The notes under the pieces were generated by a model. That model was given only the letters and a program-made list of their open reading frames with translations. It searched no databases and had not been told where the DNA came from. From NCBI GenBank assembly GCA_964292325.1, contig CAXYVG010000069.1, positions 1 through 20,354 on the forward strand: 20,354 bases of DNA, read 5' to 3'. Position 1 is the stretch's first letter. Each line of letters opens with the position of its first letter. The stretch is from CTSoil-075 sp964292325. GTDB lineage: Bacteria; Bacillota; Negativicutes; DSM-13327. Made by a program: the position numbers and the translations under genes. Below, in pieces: positions 1-7,534 of this stretch.

Positions 1-1
1 C

Positions 2-1303
2 AAGGCACGTGAGAGTAAAGAACGATTAACTGCCATTGCCAAAAAAATTGCATCACAAGCGGCTAGTATTGAAAAAACAACAGAGGGATTTTCAAGTACA
101 AATGTTGATATCGCAAAGCAACTGATACAACAAAGTACCGATGAGGGACGAAGCGTATCGACAATGTCAATGAGTATCAGCGTACTTGTACTGATACTCG
201 GGGTAACGGTTAGCATCCTTTTGACCAGGATGATTCATAACCCAATAGCTGAATTGACTGAGATTGCCAATCAATATGCGCAGGGTGATCTACGGAATCT
301 AGTGAAAGTTAAAACCTCGGATGAGATAGGGCAACTTGCTGATTCCTTGCGAGCTATGCATCATAATTTTGTTGAAATGATTACCAATATCCGGTCGGCT
401 TCTGATCACTTGGCTGCCGCTTCGGAAGAAATGGCAGCATCAACGGAAGAAGTAACTGCGGCAAGCGAAGAAATTTCAAAAAGTATGGAAGGACTAGCAG
501 GTGAGGCGGAAAAGGGTAATTCATCCATGCTAGAAGCATCTCAAACACTAGTGCAGCTATCGAGTCTGATTCAAATGGCCAAGGCAAAGGCGGATTATAC
601 TTGCCAAAACTCTGAAAATACCTTGTTAGCCGCAGAAAACGGGCGTATTAAGGTTGATGAATCAGTAACTAAAATGGGTAATATTAAGGAACAAACCGAG
701 AATTCTAGTCAAATTATTGGTGAACTTAGTGATTATTCCAAACAAATATCCCAGATTATTGATACGATTACCAATCTAGCAAAGCAGACCAATCTTTTGG
801 CATTGAATGCTGCTATTGAAGCGGCGCGGGCAGGGGAACACGGACGTGGTTTCGCTGTGGTAGCGGAGGAAGTTCGTAAACTTGCTGAGCAGTCCGATCA
901 AGGAGCACAAGAAATTACTACTCTGGTCAAGAAAATTACAGAGAAGACATATGTGGCGGTAAATGCTATGGCGCAAAATGTTTCTGAAGTAGAATATGGT
1001 GTAGCTACTGTCAATGAAGCAGGACTTGCATTAGATCGAATTTTACAGGCAGTAAAGCAAACAACGCTTGAAACTAGAGAAATTGGTAATTTGACTTCGG
1101 AAGAAGTTGCCAATTCTGAACAAGTGGTAAGGTTGATCGATCATCTAGCAACAGTCATTGAAACAGTTGCCGCTCATGGTGAAGAAGTATCGGCTTCAGC
1201 AGAGGAACAATCGGCAACAATGCAAACGGTAGCGGCCAGTGCTGAAGAAACAAGTGCTATGGCAGAACAACTAAAAAATTCAATTGATAAGTTTTTAGTA
1301 TAA
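2..1303 (+). CDS. Methyl-accepting chemotaxis protein, 5'-truncated by the window edge
   Basis: The frame is open from base 2, so the N-terminus (first membrane helix and most of the sensor) lies outside the window. An ATG at 164 is internal, because the frame continues upstream of it without a stop. The first ~55 visible residues look like the last helix of an extracytoplasmic helical-bundle sensor. A membrane helix (about bases 170-230) follows, then a HAMP domain beginning at the IHNPIAEL motif. The rest is a long cytoplasmic coiled-coil signalling domain whose hairpin tip carries the invariant NLLALNAAIEAARAGE and GRGFAVVAEEVRKLAEQS motifs, which contact CheA/CheW. Ala/Glu/Ser-rich stretches on both sides (EEMAAST, EEVSASAEEQSATM) are typical methylation regions. 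By family knowledge it is a membrane chemoreceptor or energy taxis receptor; the ligand cannot be read from what is visible. Confidence 0.95.
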   Translation, partial: KARESKERLTAIAKKIASQAASIEKTTEGFSSTNVDIAKQLIQQSTDEGRSVSTMSMSISVLVLILGVTVSILLTRMIHNPIAELTEIANQYAQGDLRNLVKVKTSDEIGQLADSLRAMHHNFVEMITNIRSASDHLAAASEEMAASTEEVTAASEEISKSMEGLAGEAEKGNSSMLEASQTLVQLSSLIQMAKAKADYTCQNSENTLLAAENGRIKVDESVTKMGNIKEQTENSSQIIGELSDYSKQISQIIDTITNLAKQTNLLALNAAIEAARAGEHGRGFAVVAEEVRKLAEQSDQGAQEITTLVKKITEKTYVAVNAMAQNVSEVEYGVATVNEAGLALDRILQAVKQTTLETREIGNLTSEEVANSEQVVRLIDHLATVIETVAAHGEEVSASAEEQSATMQTVAASAEETSAMAEQLKNSIDKFLV

Positions 1304-1347
1304 CAAAAATATCCTGCAATCTGATGATTGGCAGGATATTTTTGTTA
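1301..1347 (+). terminator. Rho-independent terminator after the chemoreceptor gene
   Basis: Perfect 17-bp inverted repeat: 1301-1317 pairs with 1331-1347, with a short loop that can itself pair (CAAT/ATTG). The stem starts at the stop codon. The descending arm contains the T-run (TATTTTTG), the usual compact Firmicute form. Confidence 0.85.
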
Positions 1348-1392
1348 TATTGGTCCCATACTATAAAGAACTAAGAAGTGATATGCTAGATA

Positions 1393-1401
1393 TGATATAA
1401 T
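1393..1401 (+). promoter_or_regulatory. Extended -10 promoter for trhA-queG
   Basis: TG-A-TATAAT gives a perfect -10 hexamer (1396-1401) with the TGn extension. No good -35 lies 16-18 bases upstream, as expected for extended -10 promoters. The predicted start near 1408 leaves a short leader of about 30 nt before the ATG at 1438. Confidence 0.55.
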
Positions 1402-1437
1402 CAAAATGCTTAGATCAAGATAATGGGGGAATTAAAA

Positions 1438-2070
1438 ATGGAAGAAGTAATGAATGCAGTAACACATGGCATTGGCACTCTGCTTGCGGTTGCAGGACTC
1501 GTGTTGTTAACTGTATTTGCTTATTTGCATGGTGATATATGGCATATTGTTAGTTTTAGTATCTATGGGACGACGTTAGTACTATTATATTTAGCCTCGA
1601 CATTGTACCATAGTTTTACCAACGAACGTCTAAAATATATATTTAAGATTTTGGATCACTCGGCTATTTATTTGCTGATAGCGGGAACCTATACGCCTTT
1701 TACATTGGTTCCTCTTCATGGCGTGCTGGGATGGACTGTTTTTGGACTTGTATGGGCGTTTGCTATACTCGGAATTGTATTAAAAGTATTTTTTGTTGGA
1801 CGATTTAAGTTCGCATCGACGATATGCTATATTGCGATGGGGTGGTTTATTGTGGTTGCAATTCAACCATTACTTACAGCTGTCGGTACAATCGGGATGG
1901 TTTGGCTATTGATCGGTGGTTTATTTTATACAGTAGGCAGTGTATTTTATTTATGGAATAAAATTCCTTATAATCATGCAATATGGCATTTATTCGTGCT
2001 AGCGGGAAGTGTATGCCATTTTGTTGCGGTATTTTTCTATGTACTCCCGATTCGTCTAGGTGTGTCATGA
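1438..2070 (+). CDS. trhA: Hemolysin III / PAQR family membrane protein TrhA
   Basis: Protein of about 210 aa and seven predicted hydrophobic helices, the size and topology of the HlyIII/TrhA (YqfA, YplQ) branch of the PAQR superfamily. Family motifs are present in order: an N-terminal E...VTHGIG; LASTLYHSF ending the second helix; LDHSAIYLLIAGTYTPF; and a C-terminal pair of histidines in the NHAIWHLFVLAGSVCHF region. In PAQR proteins these His/Asp residues bind a metal ion, usually Zn. Bacterial members are linked to membrane energetics and fluidity homeostasis; haemolysis was only an early heterologous phenotype. The ATG at 1438 is preferred over 1423 because GGGGGA at 1425-1430 sits 7 nt upstream of it. 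The stop TGA overlaps the queG start (ATGATG), so the two genes are probably translationally coupled. Confidence 0.9.
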   Translation: MEEVMNAVTHGIGTLLAVAGLVLLTVFAYLHGDIWHIVSFSIYGTTLVLLYLASTLYHSFTNERLKYIFKILDHSAIYLLIAGTYTPFTLVPLHGVLGWTVFGLVWAFAILGIVLKVFFVGRFKFASTICYIAMGWFIVVAIQPLLTAVGTIGMVWLLIGGLFYTVGSVFYLWNKIPYNHAIWHLFVLAGSVCHFVAVFFYVLPIRLGVS

Positions 2071-2957
2071 TGAATGAATTATTACAGCGCATTTGTCGTT
2101 CACTTGGTATCGAGTATACAGGAATAGCACCAGTTGGGCCCTATATAGCATTGAAAAAACGAATAGAGGCTAGAATTGATAAGGGGCACTATACTGAGTT
2201 CGAGGAACAATGTATAGCCAAAAGAATTGATCCAAAATTAACAATGGAAGATACCGAATCTGTTATTGTATGTTTGTTTCCATATTATACTGGTCAAGAG
2301 CCAGACGGTAATATTGCTACATATGCTTATGGTCTTGATTATCACCGAATTATTAAAGACAAGCTAGAACAGATCGGTGAACAGTTAGCAGTAGTCATAC
2401 CAGATTTTCATTACCAAGCTTTTGTAGATACTGGTCCTTTAGTCGATCGTTATATGGCATACTTGGCGGGCATTGGATTTTATGGGCTTAATGGGCATAT
2501 TATAACCGATTCATATGGGTCGTATGTATTGATTGGTTATATGCTTACCAATTATCCTTTTGAGAGTGGTAAACCGCTACAGCGTACTTGTATGCAATGT
2601 AATAGGTGCATTACAGCGTGCCCAGGAGAAGCGATTATTGGCGATTTTACGATTGATCCGAGGTGTTGCCGCTCTTATTTGTCACAAAAGAAGGGAGAAC
2701 TACCGATAGAGGAACAGCGTATTATGAAAAAAAGTAAATTAATTTTTGGCTGTGATATATGCCAGCAGGTATGTCCGCATAATGAACAAGTTGCAGTGAC
2801 AGCGATGCGAGAGTTTCAAGAACATAGAATGCCTTATTTGGATGATGAAGAATTAAAAGCAATATCGAATAAGGAATTCATCAGACGATATGGTAATCGT
2901 GCTTTTAGTTGGCGTGGTAGAAAGCTACTGGTAAGAAATTCTGAATATGTTCGGTAA
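2067..2957 (+). CDS. queG: Epoxyqueuosine reductase, short form
   Basis: QueG reduces epoxyqueuosine to queuosine in the wobble base of tRNAs with GUN anticodons, using cobalamin and two 4Fe-4S clusters. The DUF1730 part is followed by FVDTGPLVDRYMAYLAGIGF, whose Asp is the family's proposed catalytic acid. Then come two ferredoxin-like cysteine sets: CMQCNRCITACPGEAI, and CDICQQVCPHN preceded by DPRCCRSYL. At about 296 aa it lacks the C-terminal HEAT-repeat region of the ~380 aa E. coli and Bacillus proteins. Compact forms like this are known in clostridia, so it need not be broken. The frame is open back to 1983, but that start would lie inside trhA. The ATG at 2067 or 2070 overlaps the trhA stop and is preferred. 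No other queuosine genes are nearby. Confidence 0.9.
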   Translation: MMNELLQRICRSLGIEYTGIAPVGPYIALKKRIEARIDKGHYTEFEEQCIAKRIDPKLTMEDTESVIVCLFPYYTGQEPDGNIATYAYGLDYHRIIKDKLEQIGEQLAVVIPDFHYQAFVDTGPLVDRYMAYLAGIGFYGLNGHIITDSYGSYVLIGYMLTNYPFESGKPLQRTCMQCNRCITACPGEAIIGDFTIDPRCCRSYLSQKKGELPIEEQRIMKKSKLIFGCDICQQVCPHNEQVAVTAMREFQEHRMPYLDDEELKAISNKEFIRRYGNRAFSWRGRKLLVRNSEYVR

Positions 2958-2984
2958 GGAATTTGCACTCGTATAGTATGTGGA

Positions 2985-3084
2985 TTAAGAAAAGACTTGG
3001 CTTCAGCCAAGTCCTCAGACGCAGGCAGAAGGCTTAGTCGTTCTTACTTGGAACCCTAGAAAGTGATATACTTTCTGATTCCGC
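2985..3084 (+). repeat. Dispersed intergenic repeat, copy A
   Basis: This structured element fills most of the 278-base gap between queG and the next gene. TAAGAA near 2986 can close with TTCTTA at 3041-3046, around a perfect hairpin GACTTGGC-TTCA-GCCAAGTC (2994-3013). It is followed by the imperfect palindrome AGAAAGT-GATAT-ACTTTCT (3058-3076). The stretch 3046-3084 matches copy B (minus strand near 9.95 kb) at about 34 of 37 aligned positions. Its TTAGTCGTTCTTACTTGGAA part matches copy C near 10.1 kb at 19 of 20. The palindrome contains TG-A-TATACT, an extended -10-like box pointing at the downstream gene. The hairpin lacks a T-run, so it is not an ordinary terminator. The remaining 3085-3220 is very AT-rich and shows no convincing promoter. 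Confidence 0.7.
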
Positions 3085-3234
3085 AAGACAGTATTTTGTT
3101 CTTTTTGATTTTATAAAAAAATAAAGGATTTTGTATAAAAAAATAGAATACAAATAGTAGCATATATAGGGTAATATTCCTAAAGGGAAGGTCTTTTGTA
3201 ACCCAAAAAGTATAAAAATTAGGGAGGAAACAAG

Positions 3235-4143
3235 ATGAAAAGAGCAACAAAATTATTCGCAGTAATCACAGCGGCTGTCATGTTGATGGCAGGTACAGCG
3301 ACAGCTGCGACTACGAATGTCAATGTTACAATTAATAATATTTTAACACCGATTGAAGAAAGCGGTCAGTCGGGAAGAGTTGGTTGGGAAAAAGGTATTG
3401 TAGAGGCAGTGGGTACTGGCTTTGCACCAGCAAACGCTAGAAGTATTACGCACGGCACTGCTCTTGCTAGGCGTGCTGCTATACTAGATGCACAACGTAA
3501 TCTGTTAGAAACCATTCAAGGCGTACAAGTCGATTCTGAAACTACAATGAGAAATTTAGAGATTACGAGTGATGTAGTACAAACGAAAGTATCGGGGTTA
3601 TTAAAAGGTGCTAAGATTGTTCGTCAACAAGCTATGCCAGATGGCTCTTATCAAGTTGTTATGAGTATTAATTTATATGGAAATGATAGTTTGGCTAGTG
3701 TTGCATTGAATGCAGTAAAGAATGAACAGCCAGTGGAAGAGTTCCCTGCTCCGGCACCAAGCTATGTTCCTCCTGTAACGCATAATGATACAGCATCATT
3801 ATATACTGGCGTTATTATTGATGCTCGTGGCTTAGGTTTGGAATCGACCTTCTCACCAAGGGTTTATGATGAATCAAATACCATTGTTTATGGTAATAAA
3901 TATATTGATGTGGATTATGCGATTTCTCAAGGAATGGTAGACTATGCGATTACGCCAGAAATGGTACAAGCTGCTGAGAATGGTCAGTCACGTGCTGGCT
4001 TACGTCCTTTGGTGATTAAAGCACTACGTGTTGTTGATAATGACTGCAATGTAGTTATTAGTACGGCAGATGCCAATGCAATGTTGTCATATAATCAAAG
4101 TGCAGGTTTCTTGAGAAAATGTGCAGTTGTATTTGAACGGTAA
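3235..4143 (+). CDS. Secreted LPP20-like domain protein of unknown role
   Basis: 302 aa with a clear Sec signal peptide: MKR, a hydrophobic core, and a probable cut near residue 25 in the TATAA region. There is no lipobox cysteine at the cut site, so unlike Helicobacter Lpp20 this is probably soluble or surface-attached rather than a lipoprotein. Residues ~55-150 resemble the LPP20/FlgP fold, with the ARRAAILDAQRNLLETIQGV helix as signature. A Pro-rich hinge (PAPAPSYVPP, ~170) leads to a second domain opening TGVIIDARGLGLESTFSPRV, a motif found in LPP20-like proteins of other diderm bacteria. GGGAGG at 3222-3227, 7 nt from the ATG, sets the start. It is a single-gene unit with its own terminator. 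FlgP homologues work in flagellar motors or surfaces, but no flagellar gene is adjacent, so the function is not assigned. Confidence 0.75.
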   Translation: MKRATKLFAVITAAVMLMAGTATAATTNVNVTINNILTPIEESGQSGRVGWEKGIVEAVGTGFAPANARSITHGTALARRAAILDAQRNLLETIQGVQVDSETTMRNLEITSDVVQTKVSGLLKGAKIVRQQAMPDGSYQVVMSINLYGNDSLASVALNAVKNEQPVEEFPAPAPSYVPPVTHNDTASLYTGVIIDARGLGLESTFSPRVYDESNTIVYGNKYIDVDYAISQGMVDYAITPEMVQAAENGQSRAGLRPLVIKALRVVDNDCNVVISTADANAMLSYNQSAGFLRKCAVVFER

Positions 4144-4158
4144 AAAGTAATAGAAATG

Positions 4159-4192
4159 AAATAAACCAGCATTGTAGAATGCTGGTTTATTT
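4159..4192 (+). terminator. Strong terminator, probably bidirectional, between convergent genes
   Basis: A 15-bp perfect stem (4159-4173 with 4178-4192) closes on a GTAG loop and is followed by TTTTT on the plus strand. It lies 15 bases after the LPP20-like gene and 22 bases beyond the end of pflA on the opposite strand. The minus-strand T content is weaker, but it can serve both genes. Confidence 0.85.
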
Positions 4193-4214
4193 TTTATGCA
4201 ATTAGAAAGTATAG

Positions 4215-4958
4215 TCAAGTTTTCTTTATTTCTGGACGATTGATCACAATGATGCCTTGCTCCGTCAGGTAGTCTGCGACAGTTGTTACATCTTGAGGTG
4301 TTGCTTCTGGGACATGGTCGAGTGTATATTTCATCTGTAACGCTTGCCATTTTTGTAAGCCGTACGTATGGTAGGCTAATAACTCTACTTGAGGGGTGCT
4401 CGGTAAAGAGTGGATAAGACCTACTAACTCTTGCAGATCTTCTAGTGAATTAGTAATTTCGGGAATGATTACATAACGCAGAGTAACTGGAAGATGCTCT
4501 GCTATATAATGTAAATTGCTGATAATCTGCGTGTTATCAAAGCCGGCAAGCCAACGGTGCTTTTCAGAATTTACCGCTTTAATACTAAATAAAACCGCAT
4601 CGGTATAAGGCAAAATAGCGGTGATATGTTGTTGATCATAATATCCTGCGGTATCAATCGTGGTATGAATGTTATGAGCCTTACAGGCGGCAAATAACTC
4701 AGCAACAAATTGTGGTTGTAATAGTGGTTCACCACCGCTGAGAGTTAGGCCGCCGCCCGATGCATCATAAAATTGCCGATAATGGAGAATATCAGTGATG
4801 ACTTTCTCAGTACTAATGGTCTGATTACCTTGCTGCCAAGTATCAGGATTATGGCAGAAACGACAACGTAGCTGACAACCTGATAAAAATAAGACATAAC
4901 GGATACCGTGCCCATCGACGGTACCAAAACGTTCAATTGAATGGTAATAACCTTGCAT
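4215..4958 (-). CDS. pflA: Pyruvate formate-lyase activating enzyme
   Basis: Radical-SAM glycyl-radical activase of 247 aa, the usual size. Cys28, Cys32 and Cys35 in SGCQLRCRFCHNPDTW form the CxxxCxxC motif that binds the 4Fe-4S cluster cleaving S-adenosylmethionine. GGGLTLSGGEPLLQ is the conserved SAM-binding glycine motif. Its job is to abstract a hydrogen from the C-terminal glycine of PflB, forming the stable glycyl radical. GGAGGT lies 6-7 nt upstream of the ATG. The gene follows pflB after only 26 nt on the same strand, so the two form an operon in the standard order. Confidence 0.97.
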   Translation of the reverse strand: MQGYYHSIERFGTVDGHGIRYVLFLSGCQLRCRFCHNPDTWQQGNQTISTEKVITDILHYRQFYDASGGGLTLSGGEPLLQPQFVAELFAACKAHNIHTTIDTAGYYDQQHITAILPYTDAVLFSIKAVNSEKHRWLAGFDNTQIISNLHYIAEHLPVTLRYVIIPEITNSLEDLQELVGLIHSLPSTPQVELLAYHTYGLQKWQALQMKYTLDHVPEATPQDVTTVADYLTEQGIIVINRPEIKKT

Positions 4959-4984
4959 ACTGATACCTCCAGTTTCGGCTGTAA

Positions 4985-7213
4985 TTATAAAGATTTGTAA
5001 AAAGTACGTTCAATCACTTCGTCTTGTTGAGCAGCAGTGAGTTTGATAAAGTTAACAGCATAACCAGATACGCGAATGGTCAGTTGAGGATACTTTTCTG
5101 GATGCTTTTTAGCATCTTGCAATATGGAAAGATCAAGAGCGTTTACATTGATATGATGTCCTTCTTTAGCAGCATAGCCATCTAACATGCCCGCTAAATT
5201 CTGAATTCTGGTATCACTAGTCTTGCCGAGCGTGCTAGGCAAAATCGAAAAGGTATACGAAATTCCATCGCGACAGTCATCATAAGATAGTTTGCAAATC
5301 GATTGCATTGCAGCCAGTGCTCCATTGGTATCGCGACCATGCATTGGATTGGCGCCAGGAGCAAAGGCTTGCTTGGCTTTACGACCGTCAGGAGTAGCAC
5401 CTGTTTTTGAACCATACATTACATTGGAAGTAATAGTAAGGATGGATAAAGTATGTTCGGCATTGCGGTAGGTTGCATGTTCTTTTAATTTGGTACTAAA
5501 TTCATGACTAAGCTCGACCGCTAAACGGTCCACAGCATCATCATCATTGCCAAAGTAAGGGAAATCACCATCAATGCTAAAGTTTTTAGCGATACCGTTT
5601 TCATCACGTATTGGTTTGACGCGAGCGTGGCGAATAGCACTCAATGAATCAGTAGCTACTGACAGACCAGCAACGCCAAAGGCCATCGTGCGATCTACGT
5701 TGGTATCATGTAGAGCCATTTGGGAGCGTTCATAAGCATATTTATCATGGCTAAAATGAATCAAGTTCATCGTATTGACATACAAGCCAGTAAGCCAACT
5801 GAGTACTTGGGATAGATTCTTTCGGACAACATCATAGTCTAAATATTCTCCGGTTGGAATTGGCATTGCTGGAGCAAGTTGTTCGCCAGTATTTTCATCA
5901 CGTCCGCCATTGATTGCAAGTAGTAATGCTTTTGCCAGATTCGCACGAGCACCAAAAAACTGCATTTGTTGACCGAGGCGCATAGCTGATACGCAACAAG
6001 CAATTCCATAATCATCGCCATAGATTGGACGCATAATATCATCATTTTCATATTGAATGGCGCTGGTATCAATCGATACTTTAGCACAGAATTTTTTAAA
6101 GTCATTTGGCATATTTACGGACCATAAAATGGTTAAGTTAGGCTCAGGGGCAGGACCAAGATTATATAATGTATGGAGAATTCGGTATGAGGTACGAGTG
6201 ACGAGTGTGCGACCATCTACGCCCATACCACCAATGGATTCTGTTACCCAAAGAGGATCGCCAGCAAATAACTCATTATAGTCAGGTGTACGCAAATGAC
6301 GGGCTAAGCGAAGTTTAATGACCATTTGATCAATTAATTCTTGTGCTTCGGTTTCGGTGAGTGTACCATTTTCTAAATCCCTAGCTAGATAAATATCAAG
6401 GAAAGTGGAGATGCGTCCTAGGGACATAGCGGCTCCGTTTTGCTCTTTGATTGCGGCAAGATAACCAAAATATAACCATTGTACTGCTTGATGTGAGTCA
6501 GTAGCTGGAAGACTAATATCAAAGCCATAGGACTTAGCCATAATCGCAATGTCTTTTAGAGCAGCAATTTGCGCAGCAAGTTCTTCGCGTAGACGCAAGA
6601 CTTCCTCATTCATTGGCTTAGTAGCAAGCTCTTTAAGATCTTGTTTTTTTACTTCAATCAGTCGATTGATTCCGTAGAGGGCAATTCTGCGGTAATCTCC
6701 GATAATCCGTCCACGACCATAACCATCTGGTAATCCAGTAATAATACCTAGCTTACGTGCTTTTTTCATTTCGTCAGTATACATGTTAAAGACCGCAGTA
6801 TTATGTGTGGTAACGTGATTATGATAGATATTACTGATCTCTGGATCAAGCTGATAACCGTAAGCTTGACAAGCTTGTTCAGCCATTCGTATACCGCCAT
6901 TTGGAATGACGCTGCGTTTCAGAGGTGCATCTGTTTGTAATCCGACGATCACTTCTAAACTTTGATCGATATAGCCTGGTTTATGGGAAGTAATCGTAGA
7001 AACTGTGTTGGCATCAACGTCTAACACACCGTTTTTGGTTCGTTCGTCGGCTAAGTGTTGGCTACACTTGTCCCACAAGGCTTTCGTGCGAGGTGTTACC
7101 GTAGCGAGAAAATCACCATTGCCATCATACGGTTGGTAGTTTTCCTGGATAAAATTTCGAACATCAATACTTGTCTGCCATTTACCTGTTTTAAAGTTAT
7201 TCCATGGGTTCAT
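4985..7213 (-). CDS. pflB: Formate C-acetyltransferase (pyruvate formate-lyase)
   Basis: 742 aa, close to E. coli PflB (760 aa). It converts pyruvate and CoA to acetyl-CoA and formate in the cytoplasm under anoxia. The catalytic cysteine pair is at Cys406-Cys407 in IACCVSAMRLG, and the radical glycine is Gly717 in RVSGYAVNF near the C-terminus. The Cys-Cys pair distinguishes true PFL from choline, glycerol or other glycyl-radical lyases, which have a single Cys. TSNVMYGSKTGATPDGR is also PFL-typical. The start is supported by GGGGGAG 7 nt upstream of the ATG. The upstream 350 bases hold a ZTP riboswitch and several promoter signals. In anaerobes that make purines, PFL is both an ATP-yielding fermentation step and the source of formate for formyl-tetrahydrofolate, which explains the riboswitch. 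Confidence 0.98.
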   Translation of the reverse strand: MNPWNNFKTGKWQTSIDVRNFIQENYQPYDGNGDFLATVTPRTKALWDKCSQHLADERTKNGVLDVDANTVSTITSHKPGYIDQSLEVIVGLQTDAPLKRSVIPNGGIRMAEQACQAYGYQLDPEISNIYHNHVTTHNTAVFNMYTDEMKKARKLGIITGLPDGYGRGRIIGDYRRIALYGINRLIEVKKQDLKELATKPMNEEVLRLREELAAQIAALKDIAIMAKSYGFDISLPATDSHQAVQWLYFGYLAAIKEQNGAAMSLGRISTFLDIYLARDLENGTLTETEAQELIDQMVIKLRLARHLRTPDYNELFAGDPLWVTESIGGMGVDGRTLVTRTSYRILHTLYNLGPAPEPNLTILWSVNMPNDFKKFCAKVSIDTSAIQYENDDIMRPIYGDDYGIACCVSAMRLGQQMQFFGARANLAKALLLAINGGRDENTGEQLAPAMPIPTGEYLDYDVVRKNLSQVLSWLTGLYVNTMNLIHFSHDKYAYERSQMALHDTNVDRTMAFGVAGLSVATDSLSAIRHARVKPIRDENGIAKNFSIDGDFPYFGNDDDAVDRLAVELSHEFSTKLKEHATYRNAEHTLSILTITSNVMYGSKTGATPDGRKAKQAFAPGANPMHGRDTNGALAAMQSICKLSYDDCRDGISYTFSILPSTLGKTSDTRIQNLAGMLDGYAAKEGHHINVNALDLSILQDAKKHPEKYPQLTIRVSGYAVNFIKLTAAQQDEVIERTFYKSL

Positions 7214-7260
7214 AATCGTGCTCCCCCTTTAATAATTAATAGTTATTATCAATTGACTTT

Positions 7261-7303
7261 ATTATAAAGATATTATATTGTTTCGCCTATGATAGAAATC
7301 ATA
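7261..7303 (-). promoter_or_regulatory. Candidate Crp/Fnr-dependent promoter of pflBA (P3)
   Basis: A 16-bp palindrome TATGAT-N4-ATCATA (7288-7303) resembles the Fnr core TGAT-N4-ATCA. A perfect minus-strand -10 TATAAT occupies 7266-7261, predicting a start near 7254. That places the palindrome centre at -41.5, the classic position of an activating Crp/Fnr-family dimer. No good -35 is present, as expected for activator-dependent promoters. The geometry is read from the sequence; the regulator is inferred. Confidence 0.45.
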
Positions 7304-7329
7304 TACATGGAAGTTTAATTCATATCTTA

Positions 7330-7358
7330 ATTGTAGGTATTTTAAAACGAAAAGTCAA
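7330..7358 (-). promoter_or_regulatory. Second pflBA promoter, inside the leader (P2)
   Basis: On the minus strand, TTGACT (7358-7353), a 17-base spacer and TACAAT (7335-7330) make a near-consensus sigma-A promoter. It lies after the riboswitch terminator and about 110 bases before the pflB start. Transcripts from it would not pass through the ZTP riboswitch. Confidence 0.6.
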
Positions 7359-7409
7359 TAAATAAAACTAAATAACAATAATTATTGATTAAAAGTGATT
7401 TTTGTGCAC

Positions 7410-7452
7410 AAAAAACCACCTGTTCACAACAATTTATGCTATGCCCAGGCGG
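7410..7452 (-). terminator. Riboswitch-controlled intrinsic terminator
   Basis: On the minus strand CCGCCTG (7452-7446) pairs with CAGGTGG (7422-7416), including one G-T pair, followed directly by TTTTTT (7415-7410). The ascending arm is the conserved 3' CCGCCUG of the ZTP aptamer, so aptamer folding and terminator folding exclude each other. Ligand binding should therefore let transcription continue (ON switch). Confidence 0.8.
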
Positions 7453-7515
7453 TCGGCTTTTATCAAATACAGTCCCTTGTGGTTATTCCACTTTCCGCCA
7501 GTCGTGTATCTGTTT
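7441..7515 (-). promoter_or_regulatory. ZTP riboswitch (pfl motif) upstream of pflBA
   Basis: On the minus strand the leader has the two conserved halves of the pfl/ZTP RNA. The 5' half carries CGACTGGCGG, with a GTGG-aataa-CCAC hairpin just after it. The 3' half carries GCCGACCGCCTGGGCA. This class senses ZTP and ZMP (AICAR monophosphate), purine intermediates that build up when formyl-tetrahydrofolate is low, and the motif was first named for its place upstream of pfl genes. Here it lies between a good promoter and a terminator that shares the CCGCCTG sequence, in the orientation of pflB. The assignment comes from motif recognition by eye; a covariance-model hit would settle it. Confidence 0.88.
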
Positions 7516-7534
7516 TTTATTAATTTATGTTTAA

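Noticed and set aside
1983..2066. N-terminal extension of queG from the ATG at 1983
   Set aside because: It would overlap the trhA coding region by 84 bases and lacks a ribosome binding site. The ATG at 2067/2070 fits the family start.
2994..3013. GACTTGGC-TTCA-GCCAAGTC as the queG terminator
   Set aside because: The stem is perfect, but it is followed by CTCAGACGC with no T-run. It belongs to the structured repeat element instead.
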